A DNA stretch of 64,000 nt from Anaerolineae bacterium (GTDB lineage Bacteria > Chloroflexota > Anaerolineae > Aggregatilineales > Phototrophicaceae), in the NCBI GenBank assembly GCA_017303635.1, contig JAFLCG010000003.1, forward strand, positions 460,561 to 524,560, given 5' to 3'. Under the pieces are notes generated by a model. That model searched no databases. It worked only from the letters and a program-made list of their open reading frames with translations, and had not been told where the DNA came from. The stretch's first letter is position 1. Each line of letters opens with the position of its first letter. Below, piece by piece: positions 63,437 through 64,000 of this stretch. The position numbers were made by a program, and so were the translations under genes.

Positions 63437-63650
63437 AATTATAAATAATCCAAGACCGTATCGTCGAAAACCAAGAATCCTCCCGGCTTGATGAGCACCT
63501 GACCTTTCATACTCTTCCCCACCATGCGGGCGGTCAATGTCTCTTCGTCTAAATAGCGTTTGACCGCATGGTTGCTATAGTTGGGATGGTGGTCATCAAA
63601 TTAGATCAGGGTATATTTCGTCTGGCTCATCAACAGAAACTGACTTTAGT
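63437..63650 (-). pseudogene. Broken transposase N-terminus (DDE family)
   Basis: Read leftwards, a start MSQTKYTLI is stopped by TAA. One frame further it continues HHPNYSNHAVKRYLDEETLT, then GKSMKGQVLIKPGGFLVFDD, TVLDYL and stop. The LVFDDTVLD segment is the first catalytic Asp block of IS701/IS4-like transposases. The rest of the enzyme is missing. It is an insertion sequence remnant. Confidence 0.65.
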
Positions 63651-64000
63651 CCAAGCGCGTGATAGTAATCATCCATTAAGTCCCTCGTTTCACTCTGTTT
63701 TTCGTTCGTATGAGTAGGTCCCATCAAATCTTTGCAGTAGGAATGTGATCATGCCCAGATGTGGGCATCTTAACATGAATCGATTGCAGATTTTGTCCAT
63801 TGGTGCTATCTATAAACATCGCGTGAAGATAATGCTTCTTGCCGAATTTGCCAGATAGCTGACTGCCTCGCCCTTTGCCTTCACTGGATCAAAGCCCATG
63901 CTTGCTCAAAGCTTCACTAGTAACAGTTTACAGGAATTTATAACTTACTTTAATCGTTTCAACCTGCGACATGTTCGACTCGCCTATGGCCTGGCGGTAT
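63651..64000. other. Further degenerate sequence, no intact gene
   Basis: A minus-strand frame (about 63885-63740) reads QLSGKFGKKHYLHAMFIDST and IHVKMPTSGHD before a stop and could be another transposase scrap, but this is weak. AT content rises towards the end. No complete gene, RNA or repeat is visible. Confidence 0.3.

Noticed and set aside
1..64000. CRISPR arrays, tRNA and rRNA genes
   Set aside because: No regularly spaced short repeats and no tRNA or rRNA signature sequences were seen on either strand by eye.

Overview
The window looks like chromosomal or integrated-element DNA from a Chloroflexota bacterium, probably of the Anaerolineae type. This is inferred from the moderate-to-high GC content, many ABC importers, SH3-like exported proteins and a serine/threonine kinase-AAA-TPR fusion; no rRNA or marker gene fixes the taxonomy. 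It is a mosaic: intact metabolic and transport operons separated by relics of mobile DNA.

Layout. 1-7952 (minus) is a MacB-type efflux operon with two membrane fusion proteins, an ATPase, two permeases and two SH3-like proteins. It is divergent from a NarL-type response regulator and histidine kinase (8160-10363). 10314-10396 holds the relic tail of a GntR gene. 10473-19046 is a sulfur-responsive block: a SAM-I-like riboswitch with terminator ahead of a cysteine desulfurase, a polycysteine leader peptide with terminator ahead of an exported cyclase-family hydrolase, then a second polycysteine leader with terminator plus a third Cys-rich upstream ORF ahead of a Liv-type transporter operon (binding protein, UroD-like protein, fused LivHM, LivG, LivF). 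Base pairing in both leaders fits cysteine-dependent transcription attenuation.

19047-58500 is cut up by five same-strand copies of a repeat: the C-terminal part of a VirD4/TraG-like coupling protein, followed in four copies by an HU-like gene. Between them lie a kinase-AAA-TPR regulator, a GntR-controlled operon (2-oxoacid dehydrogenase E2, E1 alpha, E1 beta, aldolase, PfkB kinase), a ten-gene sugar uptake and catabolism operon with a divergent FadR-type regulator, a complete kdpFABCDE potassium system, and an iron-siderophore ABC importer with a tandem-duplicated binding protein.

58907-64000 carries ParA, ParB, a winged-helix protein of replication-associated look, a decayed dnaE-type polymerase gene and a broken transposase. 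These suggest a plasmid or integrative element backbone next to or within the mosaic. The most promising novelty is the stacked sulfur control (SAM riboswitch plus paired polycysteine attenuators) of an importer with an unknown, probably sulfur-containing, substrate.
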